Below, one piece after another: positions 22,741 through 34,590 of a DNA stretch of 64,000 nucleotides. The notes under the pieces are model-generated. The model was not told where the DNA came from. It did no database searches and saw only the letters and a program-made list of their open reading frames with translations. This DNA comes from Ceratotherium simum simum (lineage: Eukaryota > Chordata > Mammalia > Perissodactyla > Rhinocerotidae). Where the stretch lies: NCBI RefSeq assembly GCF_000283155.1, contig NW_004454163.1, positions 25,178,899 through 25,242,898 of the forward strand, in the 5' to 3' direction. A program made the position numbers and the translations under genes. Within the stretch, counting starts at the first letter, position 1, and each line of letters begins with the position of its first letter.

Positions 22741-23621
22741 TACAGTGCCTTGAGAGTTTTCCTTTCACTGGTCAGGCCCATATAAGGATGATTACAAACC
22801 AGTACATGACTCTATCTAATTATGTGTTTGAGCGTGTATGTAGGTGGTGGGGGATGTGGGTAATGTAGACAATGAAATTGATCGGGTTATTCTGCTATCT
22901 GTTCTGCTCCAGGGCCAAAGGGTTTCCTTGCCAGTCATTAGGCATGGGTCCATTTTCTAGACACTAAGACAATTGGAACATTTCATCACTCTATGTGATT
23001 TTTTTAAATTAATGGCAGTGAATTCTTAAAATAACTCTTTAATGGGTTAACAGCCAATGAACGAGACCTACGTTGATTAAATTTCCCTTACAATACACAT
23101 TTGATGATTATGAGAGTAAGGCATTGGGTAGATTGCCTTTAGGGTGTTATTAGATCTAAAATGTGTGAAACATTGTTCAAGAGAGGAGCCCAATGCATCC
23201 ACTCTGTTCTGCACTCCTCCATCCCTGGCTTGAAATGAGACATGGCTTGATCATTAGGGTGGCTGCAAAGTGTCTTTAAGCACACCTCCTACCCTAAAGA
23301 TGGAGACAGCAGGAGCCTCCAAAATGTCAAGCCAGAAAACTGAATCCAGCTAGAAGCTATCCCGTTTTCAAGGCGACACTTCCCTGCTGTGTGTGAAAGC
23401 ATCCAGTAGCCCATGCCAGCGACACAGATCTCAAGTGGAGGTAAAACCCCATCCTATCAACTTCTGCTCCTCCATTCCTCTTTGGTGCCACCGGAAGCAG
23501 AAAGGAGGTGATTGGACTTGCAGGTGGTTAGTGCACAAGCCAGGCAGGGTGAGTATGAGAGGACAAAGATGGCATAAGGAGAAGAGAGTAGGGTCTGGTA
23601 GATGCTTGAGGGTAAGCAACC
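22741..23621. other. Unassigned sequence
   Basis: No gene or repeat family recognised. It lies left of the second inverted duplication. Confidence 0.4.
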
Positions 23622-23794
23622 GAGGAGACTCTCCCAACAGAGGCCACCTTATGGGCCTGACTTGCTTCTTCCCTTGGGGAAGCACAGAGTGAAGAGGAAC
23701 AAGGAGAGAAAGGAGAAAATCAAGTTGTACATGGATTGAAAAAATATTGGGGACTAATTCAAAGATGACTTGTAGGAACAGAGAATACTTCCTT
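23622..23794 (+). repeat. Left arm of a local inverted duplication
   Basis: The reverse complement of 24553-24726 aligns over the full length with three substitutions and one single-base indel (about 98% identity). The arms begin and end abruptly. The spacer of 758 bases holds a MIR. Open frames in the two arms on opposite strands are the same sequence read twice and are not genes. Confidence 0.88.
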
Positions 23795-23839
23795 CTTTTT
23801 GCTACATGTTCTAAAAGTCAGGGGGCGGAAGATGAGGGA

Positions 23840-24062
23840 AGGAACATTTATTATGTGCCAATTCTGTGCCAGACATTCTGCTCACACTTTTAACTTTACC
23901 TCATTTCAACTTCATAGGAATCATAGTAGGTTTTTTAATTTCCCTCATTCCATATGAAGAAGCCAAGGACCGCAGTGGTTAAATTTACCTAAGGTCACAG
24001 GTGAGGCAGCCAGGTTGGACCAGGTGTGCCTGCCTGTGAAGCACTCTACCACATTGCCTCTC
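23840..24062 (-). mobile_element. MIR SINE in the spacer of the inverted duplication
   Basis: Reverse MIR order: acatttattatgtgccaatt, gtgccagacattctgctcac, aaggtcacaggtgaggcagc and gaagcactctaccacattgc. Confidence 0.7.
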
Positions 24063-24552
24063 AGTGTCTATGACTTCCGTGGTATTTCTACAGGTCTAGA
24101 AATAGGGCTAGCAACATATGCTTTGACATGTTGTTCCTTAGGATTTTCAGGGACTAAAAAAGGGTAAACCAAACATTCATAAATGCAAATTATTTATGTA
24201 GATAAACCAAACACATTTTGTGAAAATCAATTAAAATTCTTAATAGCAATAATTTTCTAAACAATGGCTTGAAACTGACAACTGAGACTTCAGTTACCCA
24301 ATACATTGATCATATAAATGAAAGCCCTCAAGTCTGGCTGACTTCTAATAGCTTCATGATAGTCCCAAGATTTACAAATCAAGTGACTGGGTTTCGGAGA
24401 CCTATTCAGGGTCAAACTAGATTTATCCCCAGCATTTAACACATAACACATGTCTTGAGACAGGATGTAGTTTGGGATGGGGGCTGGGTAATGTGTGTAC
24501 AGAAATTATATTTCACCCTAGGTTTACCCTGGATGTTGTTATTGGGTAACAT
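24063..24552. other. Unassigned spacer sequence
   Basis: No gene or repeat recognised between the MIR and the right arm. Confidence 0.4.
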
Positions 24553-24726
24553 AAGGAAGTATTCTCTGTTCCTACAAGTCATCTTTGAATTAGTCCCCAA
24601 TATTTTGTTAATCCATGTACAACTTGATTTTCTCCTTTCTCTTCCTTGTTCCTCTTCACTCTGTGCTTCCCCAAGGGAAGAAGCAAGTCAGGCCCATAAG
24701 GTGCCCTCTGTTGGGAGAGTCTCCTC
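24553..24726 (-). repeat. Right arm of the local inverted duplication
   Basis: Inverse copy of 23622-23794. Differences seen: G versus C in the cagagg(g/c)cacc block, one extra A in aacaagga(a)gag, and two substitutions in ggatt(a/g)a(c/a)aaaata. No A-tail and no clear target-site duplication is visible at either arm, so donor and recipient cannot be told apart. Confidence 0.88.
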
Positions 24727-25242
24727 CGATGCAATAAACTATCTTAGCATATTCAGAAGAAATTCAACTATCTTCCTTGACAAGTCCCAGCTTTACCTAA
24801 TATTATCTCCAAGGGTAACTTGGGCCTGTCAAGGGAAGCAGACATCCAAATAATGAGAAGATGCTATTCAAAAGGTGTTTGAGAAGAGAAGCAGGGAATG
24901 GCTGCTGAGTTGGGAAAGAGTGAAAATCTTTGAAGGTTACTCCACATCCCCCCAAGGAGCAAGGAATGCTGCCTACTAACTCCTCCCTGATGGGTGTGTA
25001 ATGCCTTACAAATTGAGCCTGTTGTGTAAAGGAATCCCATAGAAAGCCGTGGGGCCAAAATCTGCAAATCAGGCCCTGAGAATCTCTTCCCTGAGATTTT
25101 TCACCCTTGCTAGATAGGACAGACTCTTGCAAAGTTACAGAAAATAGAATTCGCCTTTGCAGGAGTGTGGGGTTAATTAAGTGAGATGCTACAGATAAAG
25201 GTACCTGTCTTTAACACTGAATACATATTTGCCATTATAGTG
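24727..25242. other. Unassigned sequence, possible MIR 3' end at right edge
   Basis: No gene recognised. About 25165-25240 may be the end of a forward MIR, but the match is weak. Confidence 0.35.
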
Positions 25243-25298
25243 ATGATGATAATGATGATGGTCATGATGATGATGATGGTGGTGATCATGGTGATGTG
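25243..25298. repeat. (GAT)n microsatellite
   Basis: Interrupted gat/gtg trinucleotide tract. Confidence 0.9.
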
Positions 25299-28200
25299 AT
25301 TACGGTACCTTGCAAATCACTCTCAAGGATGTTATTTCATTGCCTTTGGGTTGCATCCTGTGAGATAGATGGTAGGAGTCCATACCAGAAACCCAGCTCT
25401 CCTGATTCCCATCCATCATTTTTCCACTACTCTCTGCTGCATCCTAGGGAAGCTTTTAAGGAAGTGGGAGGAGGAGGAGGAGTGGATCGAGAAATCAGAG
25501 TACAAACAGTGATTCTGCCAAGGATACACTGTGGTTCCGTTCACCTCATTTCTCAAATGGGGTGAAAAAGATTCTTTGTTGGAGAGAACAGAACCCAGAG
25601 AATAACCCACCCTCCCTTTCTTCCAACAGGGAAAATGTAGAGGGGTCTCTTGGAGATTTACTTCTTTTGTAGGCCTGCAAGCCAAAGCTGGTACTTCATC
25701 CCCCTCCTAATTTTCAGAAGCAAAATAATACTTGTTTCCCTTAAAAAGAGAAATAAACAACAAACAGAAATTTTAAAAAATCCTAAATTCCTGCTTTTAG
25801 ATTAGTTCTGAAACGCATTAATCTCTTTCACTTGATGTGGCTCACTTTCGTTCTTCCATTTTAATATCTTAGGGGAAAAAAAAACCCAAATAACCAATAA
25901 CAGTTTACAGCTTTGACGCAGAGCACTAAAGTTGTTTTTCTATGAATATAGATTATTACATTTTTTTACAAAGCAAGTAAACAGATGCATAAAAATGCAT
26001 TATTTCAGGAGCATAAGAAAACCTGCAATAAGTATAGTGGTTTTAATTTGTTTTTATGATTACTTGTAATTAATTAGCATCAAAAGTAAATTATCAGCAT
26101 CCGAAATTGTACCATCAGATGTGATCAGGGTACTCCAAGAATGATTGACTGGTTCATCTTTATACCAAGGTAGGAAAAAGAATGATCTTTTCCTTTACTT
26201 TTTTTTTTTAACTATACTTAAATGAAAGTGCCAAAAGCCAGTGGCAACGCAGAGGAAGAAATTTAAAGGCAACTGATAGGAAGGCCCAGTTTGTCCCGTG
26301 ACAAATGGTGTCGAGGGGTAAAAATGATGTACGTTAGCAGTCACATCACTCTATCAGGTTAGGCTCAGGATGAAAGTTTCCTTTAAAAAAAATAAAAACA
26401 AAAATGGGTCAGCTCTGCTAAGTTGGAGAAGGTTCATGTACCTTCTCCAAACCATCACTCTTCAACCATAAAAAGGGAGACATTTTGACAGGTGTTGGTA
26501 TTTTTTTTAACCAGTTCTTGCTGTTTGTCACCATATTTTTTTTCCCCTTAAGATTAATGATGGAATTGTTTGCTGTAGCTTTGGTCAATTTAAAACTAAC
26601 CAATAGGTTCCAAAGAGCTATCCCCTTGACCTCTTTCCATTTCCTCTGACATTTACTGCAGCAGCTCACCCTGCTGTGAACTGTCCTTTGCTGAGGGGGT
26701 GCCAACAACAAAGAAAAATGGATATTTAGTAAGCAGACTGGTTTTTATCTGTGAGGAATATGTGCAGGGATTTAGAAGACTCACCCACGTCTATTTTATT
26801 AACAAGAATGTACTTGAACTGAGAACTCAATCTCTGCAATACAAATAGAATTCAACAACAGAAGGGAAGGGAGGGAAAAAAATAAGATTAAAAACCCACA
26901 GTCTACTTTGTTGCTCAGTATCTCTCCTAAGAGTTAGAAGCTCTCACAATGGGATTATGGAGCTTCCAACAAAGTTAGATAAATAGATTCACTTCTAACA
27001 ACTTTCATTCTATAGCAGGCCCTCAAAAGACACATAATTTTTCATTTTTGGTAAGCTTTCTGAAACGAAATGATACATCTGTATTTTTCTAAATAATCCA
27101 CTGGGATGAATAAATAGTGTTACATGTTGACGGGGAGTTGGGGATAGATTTGCACTTATGTTGACTTCGATATTGATGAAAGAATATAGAGTAAATTGCT
27201 TCCCAATGAAGACATAGTCAAGGAAGTGTTGGCCTCAGACACATTCCTGATTATCTTGTCGTCCTCCTCCAGGGATTCTACCCCAGGTAACCATGATGCT
27301 ACCAGTGAACTTGGCTGGTTACTAAGGAACAATGTCAGAATTAGTCCCTCAAGAGAAAATGTCAAATCAAACAAAGGAGGTCTGCACTGCAGTTATTGTA
27401 CTAGAAAAATCTCTAATAAATCACACTAAAGTAATAAGTGATGGTCAAAGTTCAGGCTACATCAACTGTATTCTTGTTTAAATATTTAAATTAAGGGTTT
27501 GTCACAAGCCTTGAATTACTATAGTCGCTCCCATCCACCACTGCAGGAAGCAGGAGTTGGGGAAAACTGGAGAACCCATAAAATTCCTAGCCAGAATATT
27601 TTCTCACTCAGGTTTTCTAGTCTGTGTCACCAATGGTGAACACACTTTCCCATTTTTCCAAGCTTGCTGCCTGCCAGATTTGTCTTTGGAAGTTTATACC
27701 ACTCATCTCCAAATACAGTGTTCAGGGGCACATATTGAGAAGATGTTGGCTATTATTTTTCCCTGAGGAGAGGAAAGTGATGAGGCTATTCAAGGCAGAA
27801 CCAAGGAGAAAAAGCACTGGCTTGACTTCTTGAGGAAGTAGACCCAGGTACCGGGCAGCACTCACTGAAGTCACCAACATGGGAAAAGCCCATGTTTTGT
27901 TTCCTATCATCATTTTTCATTTGGAATTAGGGTTCCTGGTTAAGAGCATATCTGGTATTCCATTATAAAGCTGTTCTCCTATGGCTCCAATGAGGCCATT
28001 TAGCTCATTGGCCACTGGATGGCCATCTCTTTTTAATTATTGGTCTTTCATTATTCCTTTTTGTGTGAATATGTGTACAGAAGATGGTGGAGGCGAACCA
28101 CACAAGTCTTGACTTTCTAGGACCACTTGAATACCAGACCCCAAAAATGGGTCAAATTTTTTAGCTACCAGGCAATGTCTATTTGCCAGGCCTTCTTCAA

Positions 28201-28366
28201 GATTTTTATGATACTTCAGTAGTGGGGTACGTTTGGGTGAAGACCAAGACAGACCAAATTATTCTAAATATTGATTTATAATGAGAAGGGTTAGAATAAG
28301 GTTCCAAAAATTCTAACAAGGACCTCTTCGAGAAGATTATTAAAAAGACATAATCTGTATTTATCA
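25299..28366. other. Unassigned, repeat-poor sequence with a possible regulatory island
   Basis: About 3 kb without a gene or a confident repeat. About 25880-26140 is AT-rich with homeodomain-type sites (ttgtaattaattagcatc) and no repeat signature. A perfect 11-bp hairpin lies at 26423-26450. Two T-runs (26200-26209, 26536-26545) are low complexity. Confidence 0.4.
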
Positions 28367-28398
28367 CCCCACACCCCTCACCCCTCACCCCCTCTCCC
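28367..28398 (-). other. G-quadruplex motif (minus strand) / i-motif (plus strand)
   Basis: On the plus strand five C-runs of 4, 4, 4, 5 and 3 are separated by loops of exactly three bases (aca, tca, tca, tct). The minus strand therefore has GGGG runs with TGA/TGT loops, a strong quadruplex former. Confidence 0.8.
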
Positions 28399-30199
28399 TA
28401 GATGCTCTTTGCCCTCATGGAGCCCCATCTGAGGTACAGAATCCAGGCTTTTTCCTCTCTGAGCAGCTCCCTCAGATCTGTAACTTTTTAAATATCCTTC
28501 CTCTGTAGAATGGCTCTATCCTGGTACTAGACCATCTGGATTCTGCACTCAGATTTCCAGGCTACCTAATATTTTTATTAGATCAAGTTAATGCAATAAC
28601 AGGTAATTTTGTATTGTTGTGTTTCCCTCCTGGGTAGCAGATGTGCATTCTAGCAGGAGCTCTCTAAATATATTTTGATTAAAAAGAGTGGTCCTCAAGA
28701 GTGTTAATTCAATTCAGTAAGGGAGATATTTGGGGGTAGATGAAGTCTTTTGGCTCCTTCTAAACCACACTGGGATGAGGCAATGACTACATACTCTGAC
28801 TCTACAAAGACTTGCCCTAAAGGTTTATGCTCTTTTAATATAAGACACATGATTTCCCCAGTAATTGCTTTTATCTACTACTTGATATTTGCCATAGAGG
28901 CACAGTCTCAAGAATTGTCTAGGGCAACTGTTTTGTTTAAAACCAACATTGCTTTAAATCTACACATTTTAGCATAAAAGCTCACAAGTCATATTTTACC
29001 CATTTCCGATTTATGAAGTTCCCTGGGGACACTTTTCACCATAAGGATTTTTGCAATACAAATATACAAGCTTCCTTCTCTTATTTTAGAAGAAATGATT
29101 GGTATCCAAGACTTTCTTCCAAATTCCATTTCATCAGCATTTTACAATCGTTTTTAAAAGCTCTCTTTTACTAAGCTTTTTTCAAAATTATACTTTCCCT
29201 CATAATATTATAATATATTATCTTCAATACAAACATTTGAATACTTTTTTCCCCTGCTCTTCGATATTCAGGCTTCAAATCAGCAATTTCTTGTACCTTT
29301 ATGCTCTGTCCTCTCTTTTGTCTTTTTCTTTCTTTGATGGCTTTTTCTGAAACACACTGCTGAAAATCTTTTCCATTTCTCTCAACAGTGTTCTTTCCTT
29401 GGTGTTAAGCTGTAGATGGTAGAGGTTTCACAACTTGCTTTCAGTCCTATTCTTTGCACTAAGGAATGTTCGAGACTGAGGGGATAGTGATGGGACTTTA
29501 GGGTTTCACTGGGAGAAATCCAACAAAAAATATTTTAAAAAAGAGTAAATGATCCATGTTAAAATACGTGGCAATGAAAATAAATAATTGGAGGTTAGAA
29601 ATACTGATATCATTCAGTACTAGACACAAAGAAGCTCAAAGAACACTTGTAGTTTTTCCAATCCCAATACTACTTATGATACTTACGATTTTAATTGATT
29701 AGGGTCATAGATGCTTTCCTTGACAAAATCATAACATAATATCTATCAAACAAACAAACAACTTAACAAGGGAATGTCAGAGGGTAAAAATGAATTCCAA
29801 AAGGTTTTAGATCAGAATTGTAATCTGAGGTGATGGTGGGAGAACTTCTAAGAGTTACACATGTGGTTTCCTGGGAGCAGTATCAGCCAGTTGCTGGAGA
29901 TAAGCTGATTGGTCTGCTTTGCATGAGAGATCATAAAAATTGCACATGAATCAGCATGTCATCTCCTGAAGGATAAGAACATTTTTCTTCCATTATCCTA
30001 AAGAAATACCTCTGTCATTAAAACTCAGATTAATCTGTTACTCATTTTAGTTATTTCTGATTTAGATAAAGACCTTAATGATATGTTTCAATGTTTTTAC
30101 TGTATGTGCCTAATTTTGTTTTTCTTTGTTCTAAAAAGTAAACTTTCAGTTTATTCGGTTTTATTCATTTGACTGTTAATGAATGCTCTATCATCTAGG
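28399..30199. other. Unassigned intergenic sequence
   Basis: About 1.8 kb, AT-rich, with no gene or named repeat recognised. Confidence 0.4.
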
Positions 30200-30290
30200 A
30201 TTAATGGCACTATCCATCCAGTTGTCCATGGTAGGAAACCTGGACTCATCCTTACTTAGAATTAATTTTCTAAATCTTACAATTTTTTTC
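30200..30290 (+). mobile_element. L2 LINE fragment
   Basis: The ccatccagttgtccatggta, ggaaacctggactcatcctt block matches the sense L2 ORF2 C-terminal region (the peptide HPVAQARNLGVILD in intact copies). It is short and decayed. Confidence 0.55.
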
Positions 30291-30924
30291 ATCAAACCTT
30301 CTTATTTGCTCTTCATTAAGCAACAACTGAATATAAGTAATCCTCTGAGTACTACATATCATCTATAAATGCTGCCAGTTCTGTCTGTCCATCCTGATTT
30401 GATAGTTCTATCTTCAGGGCCAACAATGTGAGGCCATCAAAATCCCTCCCCTGCTGATGTAGCCACATCAAAAATTCCATGCTCACCAGTTGTAGAAGCC
30501 AATTCTCTTTACAGCCAGCAGATTCTTTATCAGCTCTTGCCTTCATGAGAAAATTAGTGAGTCACGATCATCCAGACTTAGCCCTCTCAAGTGGTATTTG
30601 GTGATTGGCAGTCATAGAACCATCACATTTTAAATTTCAAAGATAGATCATTGCATTTTGTTTTGATTCTGAGGACTCAATGGAACACAACAGATTCCAT
30701 TAAAAAGCTATTTTGTGAGGATGAGGCAGGATAAAGAACTAAAGGCAGGTATTCTAATTTGACAATCTTGGGTAGATGCAAGGATGGGCTGATCACAGTG
30801 ATTTTGGTTAATGTCAATAGGATTGTGTCTAAGTCACCTGGATTGCAGATTCTGGGTTTATTTCTCTCAATCCTAATCTCACTCCTTCAAAGGAGACATT
30901 TCTCTGGTCAGTGCAAATGCAGAG
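30291..30924. other. Unassigned sequence
   Basis: No gene or repeat recognised. Confidence 0.4.
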
Positions 30925-31110
30925 GAAACAGCACAGGTTTTGTGTTTAAGCCATATGTAGATTCAAATTAAGATTCAGCCTCTAACCCCCTGAATTAGCC
31001 TCACATAAAAAAGTGGACACTCAAACCTGTATTTCAGGGTTTTACAGGGACAGGTGCACAATAGGAACTAAGGAGTAGCTTTCATTATCATTATTATGAT
31101 TTCTCCTTCT
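30925..31110 (+). mobile_element. MIR SINE
   Basis: Contains ttgtgtttaagccatatgta, gattcagcctctaaccccct and a terminal gtgcacaataggaactaagg followed by tcattatcattatta, in forward MIR order. Confidence 0.6.
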
Positions 31111-31245
31111 GTCTAATTCCACCAATAAAAGACATGAGAGTTCATCAGAAGGCTAATTTGGACTTGGAATCTCTTGAATCCAAGACTCATAAATGTCAAG
31201 GTGATGTAGGGATTTGCTGCTGCACATTTGTCATAAGACCTAAAA

Positions 31246-31508
31246 GGGAGAGTTTAGGGGCCAGCCTGGTGGCGCAAGCAGTTAAGTGCACACGCTCCAC
31301 TGCGGCGGCCAGGGGTTTGCTGGTTTGGATCCCGGGTGCAGCACCGACACACCACATGTCGAGCCATGCTGTGGCGGCGTCCCACATAAAGTGGAGGAGG
31401 ATGGGCACTGGCCCAAGGCCAGTCTTCCTCAGCACAAAGAGGAGGATTGGCAGATGTTAGCTCAGGGCTGAGCTTCCTCGCAAAAAAAAAGGCGGGGGGG
31501 AGAGTTTA
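31246..31508 (+). mobile_element. ERE SINE with perfect 11-bp target-site duplication
   Basis: The body is 31257-31497: head ggggccagcctggtggcgca, core tggtttggatcccgggtgca, ggcggcgtcccacataaagt, the two-unit tail with cagtcttcctcagc and gagcttcctcgc, then an A-run. The duplicated target gggagagttta is at 31246-31256 and 31498-31508 without mismatch, so insertion boundaries are certain and the copy is fairly young. Confidence 0.96.
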
Positions 31509-32569
31509 ATTTTCATAGGCTACTTTTGTAAGTCTATCCATTGGGTCACATTATTTGATAATCACAGTTCGATATTGATCAACTGTAGCCTATCAGTTTC
31601 ATTCTTTCACATATATATTTCCTTTTATGTGCCAGACATTTTTTTGGTCATTGAATAATGTTTAGGACCAACTTTACTTTCACTTCAAATGAAAATTTTT
31701 CTATAGAAGTTTCTGTTTATTCTTATTTATTATCTCCTCTATTTACCATTTCCAAGGATGAAGATGTAAAGATTACAAATGATATTTTTCCCACTAAATT
31801 TGCATTCTCTAAATCTAACTATTTAAAAAACTGGGATGGAGAAATGGGTAGAGCAGGAGGATTAAACCAAAGGAAAGGGGTCTCCACACATGTAATGGCC
31901 TCGATGGTTCAAAACACTCAAGTCTGGCTCTCTTCTGAGAGAAGCTTTAGACAGGTAACAGATTGAAATGTACCTCATTTAGACAATCTGCAAGACTGAT
32001 GTTCCCTTTTCCCTTGGTTGGTAAAGCCTAGAAAAGTTATCAATAGAACTTCCTCTCAAAAGAAGTAATACTTTTTAACAGCTATACATTTCAGTGAATG
32101 GGCCTGACCTAGCTATTGGGGCACACAGTGCCTGCAGACTTGGGCACCATTCTTGTTAAAAGCATGGCCCTGAGTGAACAATTTCTCTGGCCTTATAGCC
32201 CCACTGTTTTGGAGAACATTAGAGACATGATCTGAGTCACAAGAAGAGGAAGAAAATTTAACCCAGAGCTCTTTAAATCCTTCTCTAAGAGGTATACTCC
32301 AACCTTGCACAATGATTTATTTCTAATGAACTAGCAAATAAAGAGACATTCTATCTCTTTTGGCAAAATTTTGACCCAACAATCAGCTGGATATCCTGTC
32401 TAGACTTGACTCCAGTCTCTACCCAAAAAAAAGTCTGTCCAGAGCCTCCTGATCTAACATTTTCCCTGGTGAGCAGAAAGACTTTAAGCATAAGTGCAGT
32501 TCTGTTGACTATTGTCAGTAAAATGAAGTTAATCAAGGAAATGGTGGAGATCCATTAAAACTTTCTGCT
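31509..32569. other. Unassigned intergenic sequence
   Basis: About 1 kb with no gene or named repeat recognised. Confidence 0.4.
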
Positions 32570-32720
32570 GTGTATTCATTCACTGATTTATTTAGAAGAC
32601 ATTTTTGGAGCAGTGATAGGTAAATGAAAGGCTCTAGAAGTATGCACATTACTCAGGTCTCATAATCCTGGGAGTCAGACATGCAAGCAAAGATTCACAT
32701 TATGAAGTTGCGTGTCTAAC
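32570..32720 (-). mobile_element. Possible L2 LINE 3' end
   Basis: Starts with tattcattcactgatttatt, followed by a diverged body with gggagtcagacatgcaagca. This is weak similarity to the antisense L2 terminus. Confidence 0.4.
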
Positions 32721-33269
32721 AGAACATTAGCTAAGCTCAAAGGAGAGACAGATTTCTCGTGGAGGAACTAGGGACAGCTTTGTATCTATCACTTCCCATT
32801 GTGAGCCTAGGCTGCCTTGTTGCCCCAGGAATTGGGACTTGGGGCCTTCCCTTAGGGATGTGACGTTTTTGCAGCGCACACAGGCTCCTACCACCCTGGC
32901 AGGGAGTGCTGTCTGCCTGAGGGAAAGGAAGACATAGACCCATGCAATCCTAAAGTTTTTGAGTTGGCTATTCCCCCTGGGAAAGTTTTTCTAATTCACA
33001 CAAAGGTAAGCTGATGCTCTCCTGGAACTGTAGTGTGTGTTACAAAGAGGAGAGATCCAAAAGACGACCTTCTCCTTGGGGAGAGGCAAAATCAAAAGCC
33101 AACAGACTCTTTACATGAATTTTCCATGTAAAAGTCAGAAAGAGAGAATCCAGGTACCAGGCTCTGAAACTGAAACCAGATAGGAGCATAAAGGTCTGAG
33201 GCTGTGGATAGAAGGCAGAAGGGATAAATTCCCTGAACTGATTGTTGAGCTACAATGACTATAGGTGGC
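32721..33269. other. Unassigned sequence
   Basis: No gene or repeat recognised. Confidence 0.4.
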
Positions 33270-33520
33270 CTATTTTGTGGGTGGGATCAGAGGCACCACA
33301 GAGCCAACCTGATGAAGACAGGGACCAAAGAGGAGGTGAATTTGAGCTGTGTGATGGAAGAAGAAAATGAAGAAACAGAATTCCAGGCAGAGGGACCACC
33401 TCTGCAAAGACTCCAAGGGATAGAAAGCCACACACCAAGATTTCTGTAGTAGCTGGGACACAGAGTACCTGGGTGCAGAGGGTCAGGGGCTCAGGAACAA
33501 AGATGGAAAAGGAGAGGAAG
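33270..33520 (-). mobile_element. L2 LINE fragment, antisense
   Basis: The cagaattccaggcagaggga, ccacctctgcaaagactcca block is the familiar antisense L2 3' sequence (ttccaggcagagggaacagc type). Confidence 0.55.
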
Positions 33521-34379
33521 CCCAGCTCTTGAAGACAGTACCCATAATGGTGTTCAATCTCTCTCATGTAACTACCAGGATAATGATTTCCTCTTAGAGG
33601 GAAATATTTGTGTGCTTCCTTTTATTAAATAATTGAATTTGTGCAACAGATCAGTGTTCCTCTTCACTTTGGTTGTCACAAAGCTCTGGGCTCTGTTGTA
33701 GACAGACCACAGCTTGACTCACCACATTTTACTGTGAGGATCTTGTGTTATTGCCCTTGACCTAATGTAATTCCAAGGCATTCACTGTCCTGTGTGTTAA
33801 ACCACCATAAATCCCTTTTAGAAAATAATCAAAATAGGGGTGATACATAGAAATAATACATAATGGTATCTTCTATTTAACAATCAAGTAGTAAATGTTT
33901 CTTGACCACCTCTGATAGTCAGCTCTATTATTTGGAGAGTCAGAAGCACAAGATTTAGTTGCAACATTCAATTGTTAGCTTGTAATCTCTTTGAGAATAT
34001 AAGTCATGGGCAGATAACATGATAAATTGTAGTACAAGGCATTATATGCAGGGTTAATATCTGATCTATGTTCACTGCTACAGGGGTACTTGCAATTAAA
34101 ATATTTCAGTACTTCTCCTTTGGATGGTACATAACCAGTGCTCTAAGCCTGCTGAATCTCTACCTGCTACTCAGATCCCTTCAAACCCTCCCTCAGGACA
34201 CACACACCCTGGTCCCACAACCCAGTAACCGAGGAGTTAATGCTGGGCACAACAGGGACCTCTGCTCCAGAACCAGGACAACTGTTTGCTGTGATGGAAT
34301 GGGGCCCACGCCTGACGTTAATTAAATATTTTGAATATCTTGAGTTTGTGTTAGGTGCTAAATGATCTGTCTTAATGTT
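33521..34379. other. Unassigned sequence
   Basis: No gene or named repeat recognised over about 860 bases. Confidence 0.4.
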
Positions 34380-34590
34380 ATTATTGCTATAAATAATAAT
34401 AGCTACCATTAGTTAATCACTTATTACGTTCCATTTTCACATTTATGACTACCCATTGAGGGAGTCATTATTAGTCCCATTTTACAAACAAGGCAATAGG
34501 CTCAGGGGGTATAAATAACTCGAGCCAGGAAAAGCACCTAGTAAGCAGAAGAGCCGATTTTCTAACCCTGGTCAGTCAGATTCTGTGTTT
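34380..34590 (-). mobile_element. MIR SINE
   Basis: Reverse MIR order: aataataatagctaccatta, agtcccattttacaaacaag, gcaataggctcagggggtat, then agaagagccgattttctaac. Confidence 0.7.
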
